Shown piece after piece: positions 8,474-16,684 of a stretch of 64,000 nt of DNA. Positions within the stretch are counted from its first letter, which is position 1; each line of letters opens with the position of its first letter. Location: positions 20,229 to 84,228 of the forward strand of contig CAVUEF010000005.1 of NCBI GenBank assembly GCA_963740455.1, written 5' to 3'. This DNA is from Paucibacter sp963740455. GTDB taxonomy: Bacteria; Pseudomonadota; Gammaproteobacteria; Burkholderiales; Burkholderiaceae_C. Made by a program: the position numbers and the translations under genes. A model generated the notes under the pieces. The model saw nothing but the letters and a program-made list of their open reading frames with translations, made no database searches and was not told where the DNA came from.

Positions 8474-10073
8474 AACGATCGAACGAAACAAGCGCCGCGG
8501 CCTGCGAGCGCTGCCGCGGCTGTTTCAGATTCTGGGTGTGCTCGCCCGCCACAAGGTCCTGGGGGCCTTGTTCGGCAGGCGGCGGTGGCCGACGCCGACG
8601 CAGGTGAGGGAGGTATTCGAGGAACTGGGCTTGGTCTTCCTCAAATTCGGGCAGGTGCTGGCGATGCGCCGCGACCTGCTGCCGCAGGCCTACACCGACG
8701 AGCTGGCACTGCTGCACGACGACTTGCCGCCGATGGCCTTCGACGTGGTCAGCGCAACGGTCGAACAGGCCTTCGGCAGCCCCCTGGCAACGTTGTTTGC
8801 GTCGTTCGACCCGACGCCGTTGGCTGCCGCCACCGTCGCCCAGGTGCATGACGCTGTCACACTGGACGGGCGTCGCGTGGCGGTGAAGGTGCAGCGGCCG
8901 GGCTTGTCGACCATCATCGCCACTGACATCGCCGCACTGACCACCCTGGTCGCCCTGACTGAAAAGCTCATGCCACGCCTGCGCACGTTCGATCTGCCTC
9001 GCGTGGTCAGCGAGTTCGACACCAGTCTGAAGCGTGAGATCGACTTCAATCGAGAAGCGCGCTCCGTCATGCTGTTCCGCGCTGCGTTGATCAATTTCCA
9101 TGACCTCTGGATTCCGGAGGTGATTGCGGAGCTGTCCAGCGGCGAGGTGCTCACGATGGAGTTTTCGGACGGCGAGCGCATCGATGCATACGCCAGACGG
9201 CACCCTGAAGCGATGGCACGGTCGATGGACACCCTGTTGCGGGTGATGCTGCAATCGATCTTCGAGGAAGGCATCTTTCACGCCGACCCCCATCCCGGCA
9301 ATGTCTTCGTGCTGCCCGACGGGCGACTCTCGCTGCTCGATTTCGGCAATACGGGCGAGCTCGACGAGCCGATGCGCGAATCGCTGGCGCTCCTGCTCGA
9401 CGCGGTCGTCAAGGGCAATGCGCGCGGCGCCACCGAGGCCTATCTCGAAATGGCGTCGGCCGGGGCAGACGTCAACCGCGTGGGCTTGATCGCTGACATG
9501 AAGACCGCGCTCTACAAGATCCGCCAGACCAACCTGGCGCAGGTTTCCATCGGCACCGCCCTGGATTCGCTGACGAGTGCCGGAAGCCGCAATGGTGTGC
9601 ACAACCCGGCCGAGTTTGTGTTGCTGACGCGCGCCTTCGTGATTCTCGAATCGATGGTCGAGCAACTCGACCCGCAGCACGATTACATGGCGTCGTTTCG
9701 CCACGAGATCGCCCGGCTGACAGAACAGCACTTCGGAGCAGGGCGGATCAAGGACAAGTCGATCCAGCTGGCACGCGACGTCGAGCGCCTCATCATCGAT
9801 GCGCCCGGCGACACGCGGCGCGTGCTGCGGAGATTTGCCGAAGGAGACCTGGGCCGGCTGCCGGGTTTGGAAGACCTGGGCGCGCGCGCCAGTCGCAATC
9901 TCGAGCGGCTCGCCAGGTCCATCGCCTACGCGGCCCTCGTCATCGGTGGCTCGTTGCTGTTGCTGACGCCAATGGGTGGCTGGCATCACCTGCTCGGCGA
10001 AGCGATGATCATCTGCGGGATTGCCGGCATGCTCTTCGCCGCCATCGGCGCCCTGCGCCGCGACCATGGCTGA
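8466..10073 (+). CDS. UbiB/ABC1 (AarF) family kinase-like protein
   Basis: A 535-residue member of the atypical kinase family that includes UbiB/Coq8, membrane-linked ATPase-kinases tied to quinone or lipid metabolism. It has the KxGQ signature (VFLKFGQVLAMRRDLLP, near residues 57-73), the AAATVAQVH loop near 120, the lysine strand RVAVKVQRPG, the catalytic FHADPHPGN near 274 and the metal loop LLDFGNTG near 292. Two hydrophobic helices close the C-terminus (about 480-525), as in other UbiB relatives. It overlaps ackA by 8 bases and ends the carbon operon. A general ubiB would normally sit with ubiE/ubiJ, so this is probably an accessory paralogue; its target is unknown. Confidence 0.85.
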   Translation: MAETIERNKRRGLRALPRLFQILGVLARHKVLGALFGRRRWPTPTQVREVFEELGLVFLKFGQVLAMRRDLLPQAYTDELALLHDDLPPMAFDVVSATVEQAFGSPLATLFASFDPTPLAAATVAQVHDAVTLDGRRVAVKVQRPGLSTIIATDIAALTTLVALTEKLMPRLRTFDLPRVVSEFDTSLKREIDFNREARSVMLFRAALINFHDLWIPEVIAELSSGEVLTMEFSDGERIDAYARRHPEAMARSMDTLLRVMLQSIFEEGIFHADPHPGNVFVLPDGRLSLLDFGNTGELDEPMRESLALLLDAVVKGNARGATEAYLEMASAGADVNRVGLIADMKTALYKIRQTNLAQVSIGTALDSLTSAGSRNGVHNPAEFVLLTRAFVILESMVEQLDPQHDYMASFRHEIARLTEQHFGAGRIKDKSIQLARDVERLIIDAPGDTRRVLRRFAEGDLGRLPGLEDLGARASRNLERLARSIAYAALVIGGSLLLLTPMGGWHHLLGEAMIICGIAGMLFAAIGALRRDHG

Positions 10074-10196
10074 CGCTGACCGCAGGCCGAGCGCGCCTCT
10101 GCGTGCTGCGTGCGCTGTCGCACAGACGTTGGCGAGACCCTGGCCCAGCATTCACATCTGCGATACATGACCCTGTGTTCGCCCTATGGAGACAAC

Positions 10197-10391
10197 ATGA
10201 ACTCAATGCGTGCTTTGGCTGTTGGTGTGGCCCCCCTGTTGGTCAGCAGCGCCGCCTTGGCGCAGAGCGGCAGCATGAAGGGCGGCTCATGGGGAGGCGG
10301 CTGGATGGGCGGCTACGGCGGCTTCTGGATGCCGCTTCTGCTGGTCGTCGCGGTGGTCGCCATCGTGGTGTTGATCGCGAGGCGCAAGTGA
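10197..10391 (+). CDS. small secreted/membrane Gly-Trp-rich protein
   Basis: A 64-residue protein starting MNSMRALAVGV with a signal-peptide-like stretch ending SSAALAQ near residue 24. A short Gly/Trp/Met-rich segment (GGSWGGGWMGGYGG) follows, then one hydrophobic helix (LLLVVAVVAIVVLIA) capped by RRK. This layout resembles small membrane proteins of metal-response islands that often carry a SHOCT tail, but no SHOCT domain is present. The ATG at 10197 was preferred over the upstream in-frame start at 10110 because of the clear signal sequence and the GGAGACAAC just before it. No function can be assigned. Confidence 0.6.
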   Translation: MNSMRALAVGVAPLLVSSAALAQSGSMKGGSWGGGWMGGYGGFWMPLLLVVAVVAIVVLIARRK

Positions 10392-10485
10392 GCGAGTAAT
10401 AGCACGTCCTGACTTGCCGGCATGTCGCTTGCGGAGCGAGCCTCCCGCCGCTTTTCTTTCCATTCACAAACACTTGGAGTCCGTG

Positions 10486-10914
10486 ATGAACCCTTTACGA
10501 TCTGTTTCCCTTGTCATTGCCCTGGCCAGCGCCAGCGCCTTGATCGCCTGCACCACCGCCCCGGCGATGCCGATGGGCGCTGCGCATGGCGGCGGCATGG
10601 CCACCCCCGAGCACATGGACGCGATGCATGCGCAGATGTCGACCATGCGCGAGATGCACACCAAGATGATGAACGCTCGGACCCCTGAGGAGCGCCAGGC
10701 GCTGATGGCCGATCACATGAAAGCCATGCAGGGCGGCATGGCCATGATGAAGGGCATGTCCGGCATGGGCGGCATGTCTGGCATGGGCGACCCGAAGGAC
10801 ATGCCGGCCGACATGGGCCCGCGTCACAAGATGATGGCGCAGCAGATGGCCATGATGCAGATGATGATGGAGATGATGATGCAGCGCATGCCGCCGGCCA
10901 CGGGCCAACATTGA
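10486..10914 (+). CDS. methionine-rich lipoprotein
   Basis: A 142-residue predicted lipoprotein. The N-terminal signal MNPLRSVSLVIALASASALIAC ends in a lipobox (L-I-A-C at residues 19-22). The mature part is extremely Met- and Gly-rich, with many Met in MSxM, MMxM and GMGGM patterns and scattered His, ending near MMQMMMEMMMQRM. Met/His-rich periplasmic proteins commonly bind Cu(I) or Ag(I), and the neighbours include an HMA chaperone and a P1B ATPase, so periplasmic metal binding is a reasonable inference. The start at 10486 has a GGAG (ACTTGGAGTCCGTG) upstream. A 33-residue segment around EMHTKMMNARTPEERQALM looks helical and less repetitive. Confidence 0.7.
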   Translation: MNPLRSVSLVIALASASALIACTTAPAMPMGAAHGGGMATPEHMDAMHAQMSTMREMHTKMMNARTPEERQALMADHMKAMQGGMAMMKGMSGMGGMSGMGDPKDMPADMGPRHKMMAQQMAMMQMMMEMMMQRMPPATGQH

Positions 10915-10969
10915 TGACCATTCGGTGACTCAGCCCCGGTCAGATTGGTCGGCCCCGGCGCCATCGAAA

Positions 10970-11077
10970 TACAGTTTTTACTGCGTCCTGATGGAGCCGG
11001 ACTTCGCCAAGGCGATCGCCGCGGCGACCGAGCCCCTGAAGGCTGAAGGCATGGGTCTCCTCACCGCGATTGAATTG
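10970..11077 (+). pseudogene. remnant of a DUF302 gene (N-terminal part only)
   Basis: Translation here reads YSFYCVLMEPDFAKAIAAAT and then EPLKAEGMGLLTAIEL, matching the first ~35 residues of DUF302 proteins (a start, a helix ending in EALKAEGFGVLTEID). The remaining two thirds of the domain are missing and the frame runs on into the leader of the HMA gene at 11110. DUF302 genes commonly accompany metal-resistance genes, which fits the neighbourhood. The match was made by eye, so a chance resemblance is possible. Confidence 0.45.
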
Positions 11078-11109
11078 AACCTTGACCCTTCACCTTTGGA
11101 GAATTCACC

Positions 11110-11355
11110 ATGCAAACCTTCAGCTTTGACGTCAGCGGCATGACTTGCGGCGGCTGCACCGGCAGCGTGCAGCGCGCGCTGAGCAAGATCGACGGTGTGA
11201 GCCACGCCGAAGTCACCCTGCATCCGGGCGTCGCCTCGGTGCTGGCTGATCCCGAACGTGTCACGTCTGCCCAGATCGAGTCGGCGATCAAGGAATTGGG
11301 CTATCCGGCCAAAGTGCGGGCGACGCCGCAAGCGCAAGCGGCGCCGGCACGCTGA
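11110..11355 (+). CDS. heavy-metal-associated (HMA) domain copper-chaperone-like protein
   Basis: An 81-residue single HMA-domain protein (ferredoxin-like beta-alpha-beta-beta-alpha-beta). The metal motif GMTCGGC lies at residues 10-16, followed by the helix TGSVQRALSKIDGV and the closing ELGYPAKV. Soluble CopZ/Atx1-type chaperones carry Cu(I) with the two Cys and deliver it to P1B ATPases or regulators. A short Ala/Gln-rich tail follows. TTTGGAG lies 8 bases before the ATG. This is the only canonical CxxC HMA in the cluster: the two HMA-like modules downstream lack both cysteines. Confidence 0.9.
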   Translation: MQTFSFDVSGMTCGGCTGSVQRALSKIDGVSHAEVTLHPGVASVLADPERVTSAQIESAIKELGYPAKVRATPQAQAAPAR

Positions 11356-11380
11356 CTGATTTTGATCTGAAGCGCGCACC

Positions 11381-12838
11381 ATGAAAACAAACATCGCCGA
11401 TGCGCGCGGCCACGGCCACACCGGGGACGATCTGGCGGGTGACGAGCGAACGCTGCCAAAGGCCGCCAGCGCCCCTCATCCTGCAAGGAGCCACTCCGGC
11501 GAACGGGCGACCGCGAGCGCCGCCAGCAACGACCGCAAGGTCGATTCCGAACTGGAGAAGTTGCAGCGCGAGAGCTTTGACTACTTCGTGCATGAGACGA
11601 ATCCTGTCAACGGCCTGGTGATCGACAAGACGGCGGCGAATTGGCCTTCGAGCATCGCCGCCACGGGCCTGGCCTTGGCGTGCTATCCGGTGAGTGTGAA
11701 GCGCGGCTTCATGACCCGGGCTGCGGCCGTGGAGCGCGTATTGACAACGCTGCGATTCTTCTGGAACAGTCCGCAAGGCCCTGAACCGGATGCCACCGGC
11801 TACCAAGGCTTCTACTACCATTTTCTCGACATGCAGACGGGCCGACGCGCCTGGCAGTGCGAACTGTCCACCGTGGACAGCGCCTTCCTGCTCGCCGGTG
11901 TTCTGGCCGCAGCCGTGTTCTTCGACGCCGACAGCGCGCAGGAGAACGAAATCCGCGCGCTTGGCGATGCGCTCTATCGCCGCGCCAATTGGGTGTGGGC
12001 ACAGAATGGCGCTGCCACTGTCACCCATGGCTGGAAGCCGGAGAGCGGCTTCCTCCCCTATCGATGGGAAGGCTACGACGAGGCGCTGCTGCTCTACGTG
12101 TTGGGCCTGGGCTCGCCGACCCATCCCTTGCCCGAGCACAGCTACGCGGCGTGGGCCTCGACCTACCGCTGGACGCAAGGTGACGACACCGAAGGCGGGC
12201 AGGCTTACCTGTATGCAGCGTCGCTGTTTACCCATCAGCTTTCGCATGTCTGGATCGACTTTCGAGGCATCCAGGACGCCTTCATGCGGGACAAGGGCAT
12301 CGACTACTTCGAGAACAGCCGCCGCGCCACGTACGCGCAACAGCGCTACGCCATCGTCAACCCGAACAAGTTCGACGGCTACGGCAGCCACTGTTGGGGC
12401 ATCACGGCGAGTGAAGGTCCCGGCCCCGGCACGCTGATGGTGGGCGGGATCGAACGTGAGTTCTTCGGCTACCTGGCCCGGGGCGTGCCCCGCGGTCCCG
12501 ATGACGGCACCCTGGCGCCCTGGGCGGTGGTGGCCTCCCTGCCTTTCGCGCCCGAGATCGTGCTGCCGACCTTGGACTACTGCATTCACCAGGCCAAGCT
12601 GACGCAGTTCAACTCCTATGGCTTCAAGGCATCCTTCAACCCGTCGCATCCCGGTGAGCCTGGCAACCCCTATGGCTGGTGGGTGTCGCCGTGGCATTTC
12701 GGGATCAACCAGGGACCGATCATTTTGATGATAGAGAACTACCGTTCGGGCATGTTGTGGCAGTTGATGCGAACTTGCCCGTACATCGTCAGTGGCCTCC
12801 AGCGAGCGGGGTTCACGGGAGGCTGGCTTCGAACTTGA
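11381..12838 (+). CDS. GH144-like 'glucoamylase' domain protein
   Basis: A 485-residue protein with a ~50-residue disordered N-terminus, then an (alpha/alpha) barrel-type domain of the PF10091/GH144 group (annotated as putative glucoamylase; characterised members are endo-beta-1,2-glucanases). Typical segments are ESFDYFVHETNPVNGLVIDK near residue 65, STVDSAFLLAGVLAA near 167, SGFLPYRWEGYDEALLLYVLGLGS near 222 and SHCWGITASEGPGP near 343. The C-terminal NPYGWWVSPWHFGINQGPI completes the fold. No signal peptide is evident, so it would act in the cytosol unless the start is misassigned. Its presence beside the sugar-phosphate operon suggests release of glucose from a glucan; the true substrate is unknown. 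Confidence 0.8.
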   Translation: MKTNIADARGHGHTGDDLAGDERTLPKAASAPHPARSHSGERATASAASNDRKVDSELEKLQRESFDYFVHETNPVNGLVIDKTAANWPSSIAATGLALACYPVSVKRGFMTRAAAVERVLTTLRFFWNSPQGPEPDATGYQGFYYHFLDMQTGRRAWQCELSTVDSAFLLAGVLAAAVFFDADSAQENEIRALGDALYRRANWVWAQNGAATVTHGWKPESGFLPYRWEGYDEALLLYVLGLGSPTHPLPEHSYAAWASTYRWTQGDDTEGGQAYLYAASLFTHQLSHVWIDFRGIQDAFMRDKGIDYFENSRRATYAQQRYAIVNPNKFDGYGSHCWGITASEGPGPGTLMVGGIEREFFGYLARGVPRGPDDGTLAPWAVVASLPFAPEIVLPTLDYCIHQAKLTQFNSYGFKASFNPSHPGEPGNPYGWWVSPWHFGINQGPIILMIENYRSGMLWQLMRTCPYIVSGLQRAGFTGGWLRT

Positions 12839-12906
12839 AAGCGCGCCAGATTGGCAACTGACCCAGCCATTCTCAATGGGTCACGACATCAGTGCAGGAG
12901 AAGATC

Positions 12907-13299
12907 ATGACGACAGCGAATGTTTCACAGGCCAGCACGCTCGGAATGCCACCGGAGTTGAGACGAGCCCAGGCGGCCATGCAACTCCCGGAAGTGCAGG
13001 CGATGCTGCAAAGGCTTTCGGAATTCGATCTCGGCATCTTCATGCCGCATCAACACGACGAACAAACCGGTGACTTCCAGCCCTTGCGGGGCGACCTGCT
13101 GCAAGTCGAGGCTGGCTGCAAGGTGACGTTCCAGAACAGCGACGAGATTGCGCGCCAGGGTGAACGCTTTCTTCCCGTGGCCTGGCGTTGGCGGGACGGT
13201 GCGTCGATGGCTGCGTCCGTGTGCGAAATGGTGGTCCAAGACGGGCCGAATGGCACTCAGCGCCCGGTCAAACACAAGATGCCGCCGCACGAGCACTGA
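12907..13299 (+). CDS. hypothetical protein, 130 aa, between glucanase and HMA-like genes
   Basis: I do not recognise a family. The start at 12907 follows CAGGAGAAGATC, a good ribosome-binding site. The protein is soluble and acidic in the middle, with MPPELRRAQAAMQLPEVQAMLQ (helical, about residues 14-35) and FDLGIFMPHQHDEQTGDFQPL. A beta-rich stretch and a conserved-looking end, VKHKMPPHEH, follow. The histidines near residues 47-49 and at the C-terminus could bind metal, but that is speculation. It lies 68 bases after the glucanase gene and 81 bases before the first Cys-less HMA-like gene, all on one strand. Confidence 0.62.
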   Translation: MTTANVSQASTLGMPPELRRAQAAMQLPEVQAMLQRLSEFDLGIFMPHQHDEQTGDFQPLRGDLLQVEAGCKVTFQNSDEIARQGERFLPVAWRWRDGASMAASVCEMVVQDGPNGTQRPVKHKMPPHEH

Positions 13300-13380
13300 T
13301 TCGACGGAGATCGGCTTGGCCAGCGAGGCCACCGCCGGTGATGACAAGGGGTTGTGCATCCAGACAAGCGAGGAATTGCG

Positions 13381-13857
13381 ATGAAAACGAGTGTGATTGA
13401 AGTAAGTGACATGCTTTCGGTCTTGAGCGTGCATGGTGTTGAAGATCGAATTGGTGAGGTGCCCGGTGTCGAGAGCGTCACTGTCAATTTTTCCGTGGGC
13501 AATGCCACCGTTCGCTATGACGAAACCCGGCTCGATGTTTCGGATATCAAGTCGGCTGTGCGTCAACGCGGGTACGACGAGGCGGCTGCACCTGCATCGC
13601 CCCCCGGAGCCGCCGATTCCAAGCCCGCCGCGCCCAAACCTGCCAAACCTGCCGAACCTGCCGAACCTGTTTCGGCAGGTGCCGATGCATCGGGAGCCAA
13701 GGGAGCCAAACCGCCCGCCAAAGCGGCGCAACCCGCCGCGCCGGCTCCGGTACAGCCAGCGGGGGCCGCCGACCACGCCGCACCCAGCGGCGGAGAAAAA
13801 ATGGCCATGACGGGCAAAGCGATGGACGAAATGCCTGGGGCGCCGGCGTCGAAGTAG
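13381..13857 (+). CDS. cysteine-free HMA-like domain protein with Ala/Pro tail
   Basis: A 158-residue protein. Residues 1-67 follow the HMA pattern (beta strand, loop, helix GVEDRIGEVPGV, strand SVTVNF, ATVRYDETRL, helix, RQRGY), but the loop that normally reads GMTCxxC is SDMLSVLSVHGV, with no cysteine. Residues 70-158 are low-complexity Ala/Pro/Lys and end in MAMTGKAMDEMPG. The first 67 residues are about four-fifths identical to the start of the P1B ATPase encoded next (13877), so the two modules are a tandem duplication. Without cysteines, classic Cu(I) chaperoning is unlikely; a docking or regulatory role on the ATPase is an inference. Confidence 0.75.
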   Translation: MKTSVIEVSDMLSVLSVHGVEDRIGEVPGVESVTVNFSVGNATVRYDETRLDVSDIKSAVRQRGYDEAAAPASPPGAADSKPAAPKPAKPAEPAEPVSAGADASGAKGAKPPAKAAQPAAPAPVQPAGAADHAAPSGGEKMAMTGKAMDEMPGAPASK

Positions 13858-13876
13858 ACCAATTCATGGAGTCGAG

Positions 13877-16684
13877 ATGAAGACGAGCGTGATCGAGGTG
13901 CGCGACATGTTGTCGGTGCTGAGCGTGGACGGGGTTGAAAAGCGCATTGGCGAGGTGCCTGGTGTCGAGAGCGTCACGGTCAATTTCGCTGCAAAAAGCG
14001 CCACGGTGCGCTACGACGAAACCCGACTCGAGGTGGCCGACATCAAGTCCAACGTACGCCAACGCGGATTTGAGTCAGCAGACGATGCATCATCCAAGCA
14101 GGCAAGCAGGCACGGGGCCGCCAGCGAGGCTGCCGGACCGCCGGCGTCTCAGGACCTGCCTGCGCCACCTGCCCCCGCGCCCAATGCCGACCCTGTCGAG
14201 CCATTGCCGGCTGCTGCCGCGACCCCGACCGAAGCGGCGGCCCCCGCAGCCGACGACAGCCCGAAACCGGACCCGGAACCTGCCGCGCCTGCGGCCCCAG
14301 CCTCGCAAGCTGGCGCAGACCAGTCCGCCGCGGTCCCCGCGCCGACAAGTCCCGCAGCCGACGCGACCGAGGAGGTCGCCGAGCCGGGCGCGATCGAGAA
14401 GCTCACTGCATGGGTTCACGACACCTTTGCCGGCGAAGACAAGGCTCCGCCGCAGCCGAGTCCGGCGCCTGCGGCCCCGACTGCCGACAACCCGAAGGCG
14501 ACCGCCAGCGGACCCGCCACGCCTGAGCCATCAGCGGCCGCACCTGGCGACCACTCGGCACATGCGGGCCACGCAAAGCCGGGTGCAAAGCCGGGCGCAA
14601 AGCCGAGCGAGAGCGCGACCATGTCGGCCGACATGGCGCACGAAATGGGCCACAGCGGCGGTGACATGGGAGCGATGGTGCGCGACATGCGCAACCGTTT
14701 CTGGATCTGCCTGGTCTTCACGATTCCGATCTTCATCTACGCCCCGATGGGCGGGATGTGGCAGGCTCCTGCGCCGCCGTTCGGTTTGGAGTTGAATCTG
14801 TGGCTGTTTTTCTTCGCCACCGCCGCCGTGGTCTATCCGAGTTGGCCGTTCTTCGTCTCCGCCTGGCGCGCGTTGCTGAAGGGCACGCTGGGCATGGCCG
14901 CGCTGATTGTGTTGAGCGTGGGCACGGGCTACCTGTTCAGCGTCGGCGCCACCTTCCTTTTCAAGGAAGCGGGTCAGTTCTTCGAGGCGGTTTCGGTGCT
15001 GCTGGTGTTCATCCTGCTTGGCCACTGGCTGGAGATGCGCGCCCGCGCGGGCGCATCGTCGGCCATCAAGGCGCTGATGGACCTCACGCCGACGAAAGCC
15101 AACGTCATCCGCAACGGCGCTGAGGTCGAAGTGCCGACGACTGAGGTGTTGGCCGGCGAGATCGTCGTGATCCGGCCGGGTAACAAGATCCCGGTCGACG
15201 GCACCATCGTGACCGGCGAATCGCTGGTTGACGAGTCGATGCTGACCGGTGAGTCGATGCCGGTGAAGAAGGGGCCAGGCGCCACCGTGGTGGGTGCCAG
15301 CATCAACAAGAGCGGCAGCTTCCGCTACAAGGCCACCAAGGTCGGTGCCGACTCTGCGCTGGCGCAGATCGTGAAACTGGTACAGGAGGCGCAGAACTCG
15401 AAAGCGCCAGCGCAACTGCTGGCCGACCGGGCCGCGCAATGGCTGGTGATTGCCGCCATCATGGTCGGCCTCGCAACCTTCGCTGTGTGGTTCTGGGTCA
15501 TCGGCGAGTCGCTGCTGCTGGCAGTCACCTTGACGATCACGGTCTTCGTGATCGCCTGCCCCGATGCGCTGGGACTGGCCACGCCGATGGCCGTGATGGT
15601 GAGCACCGGCCTGGGCGCGGCCAACGGCATTCTGTTCAAGAACGCCTCGGCGCTGGAAGACGCCACCAAGCTCGACGTCATCATCTTCGACAAGACCGGC
15701 ACGCTCACTGTGGGACAGCCAGAGGTGGTGGAGATCATCACGGCCGAAGGCGTCACCGAGGACGTGCTGCTGACTGCCGCCGCCGCCGTCGAGCAGGGCT
15801 CCGACCACCCGCTGGCCCAGGCCATCGTGCGCCGCGCCGCCAAGCTCGACATCGTCTCACCCACCGGCTTCGAAAGCCTCGACGGCATGGGCGCGCGCGC
15901 CGAAACCGCCGGCGGCACGGTGTACCTCGGCAACCGTTTGCTGATGGATACGCAAAAGCTCGTGCTCGGACCCCTGGAGGCCGAGGCCAAGCGCATGCAG
16001 GGCGACGGCCGCACGGTGGTGCATGTGGCGCAGGCCGGTCGCGTGATCGGCCTGATCGCCATTGCCGATGCGATCCGGCCCACCTCGAAGGCGGCCATCG
16101 CCAAGCTGCGCGAACGCAAGATCGAAGTGGTGATGCTGACCGGCGACAACCTGGCCACGGCCACACGCATCGCCGCCGACCTGGGCATAGCCAAGGTACT
16201 GGCCGACGTGCTGCCCGGCCAGAAGGCCGAGAAGGTGAAGGCGCTGCAGGCCACCGGCAAACGGGTCGGCATGGTGGGCGACGGCGTCAACGACGCGCCC
16301 GCGCTGACCCAGGCCAACGTGGGATTTGCCATCGGCGCGGGCACCGACGTGGCGATGGAGAGCGCTGATGTCGTGCTGATGAAGAGCGACCCGTACGACA
16401 TCGTGGGCGCCATCGAGCTGTCACGCGCCACGGTGCGCAAGATGCACCAGAACCTGTGGTGGGCGGTGGGCTACAACGCGATCGCGTTCCCGCTCGCGGC
16501 CGGCGTGCTGTACCCGTTCGTGCTGAGTCCGGAGGTGGCCGCGATTTCGATGTCGGGTAGCACGCTGATCGTGGCGATCAACGCGCTGATGTTGAAGCGC
16601 ACCAAGCTCGCCGGCATCAAGCGGGCGGGATCGCCGGTCGCGCCAAAGCCTGCCACGAGCCTTGCTGCGGGAGCATCGGCATGA
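13877..16684 (+). CDS. P1B-type heavy-metal ATPase with CPD motif and Cys-less HMA-like N-terminus
   Basis: A 935-residue membrane pump that exports metal ions using ATP. Order: Cys-less HMA-like module (1-67, DMLSVLSVDGV where CxxC should be), a ~180-residue Ala/Pro linker, a His/Met-rich stretch (HSAHAGHAKPG...MAHEMGHSGGDMG, about 232-270), then the transporter core. Core motifs are TGES (twice near 455-465), ACPDALGLATP, phosphorylation site DKTGT near 610, SDHPLAQAI and GDGVNDAPAL. The transmembrane metal motif is CPD, not the CPC of Cu(I) pumps. The last helices read YNAIAFPLAAGVLYPF and MSGSTLIVAINAL. Metal specificity cannot be read with confidence; the Met/His-rich segment favours copper or silver. 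Its stop overlaps the next start (ATGA). Confidence 0.92.
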   Translation: MKTSVIEVRDMLSVLSVDGVEKRIGEVPGVESVTVNFAAKSATVRYDETRLEVADIKSNVRQRGFESADDASSKQASRHGAASEAAGPPASQDLPAPPAPAPNADPVEPLPAAAATPTEAAAPAADDSPKPDPEPAAPAAPASQAGADQSAAVPAPTSPAADATEEVAEPGAIEKLTAWVHDTFAGEDKAPPQPSPAPAAPTADNPKATASGPATPEPSAAAPGDHSAHAGHAKPGAKPGAKPSESATMSADMAHEMGHSGGDMGAMVRDMRNRFWICLVFTIPIFIYAPMGGMWQAPAPPFGLELNLWLFFFATAAVVYPSWPFFVSAWRALLKGTLGMAALIVLSVGTGYLFSVGATFLFKEAGQFFEAVSVLLVFILLGHWLEMRARAGASSAIKALMDLTPTKANVIRNGAEVEVPTTEVLAGEIVVIRPGNKIPVDGTIVTGESLVDESMLTGESMPVKKGPGATVVGASINKSGSFRYKATKVGADSALAQIVKLVQEAQNSKAPAQLLADRAAQWLVIAAIMVGLATFAVWFWVIGESLLLAVTLTITVFVIACPDALGLATPMAVMVSTGLGAANGILFKNASALEDATKLDVIIFDKTGTLTVGQPEVVEIITAEGVTEDVLLTAAAAVEQGSDHPLAQAIVRRAAKLDIVSPTGFESLDGMGARAETAGGTVYLGNRLLMDTQKLVLGPLEAEAKRMQGDGRTVVHVAQAGRVIGLIAIADAIRPTSKAAIAKLRERKIEVVMLTGDNLATATRIAADLGIAKVLADVLPGQKAEKVKALQATGKRVGMVGDGVNDAPALTQANVGFAIGAGTDVAMESADVVLMKSDPYDIVGAIELSRATVRKMHQNLWWAVGYNAIAFPLAAGVLYPFVLSPEVAAISMSGSTLIVAINALMLKRTKLAGIKRAGSPVAPKPATSLAAGASA
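14573..14608 (+). repeat. 12-bp tandem repeat in the ATPase linker
   Basis: Three consecutive near-identical 12-base units (GCAAAGCCGGGT and variants) encode AKPG-AKPG-AKPS, just before the Met/His-rich segment of the P1B ATPase. It is a small in-frame tandem repeat that could vary in copy number between strains. Confidence 0.75.

Noticed and set aside
13633..13682. Strong inverted repeat (CCTGCCGAA ... TTCGGCAGG) in the first Cys-less HMA gene, considered as a terminator or uptake sequence
   Set aside because: It lies in the low-complexity KPAKPAEPAEP coding stretch and arises from repeated Pro/Ala/Glu codons. No T tract and no other copies noticed.
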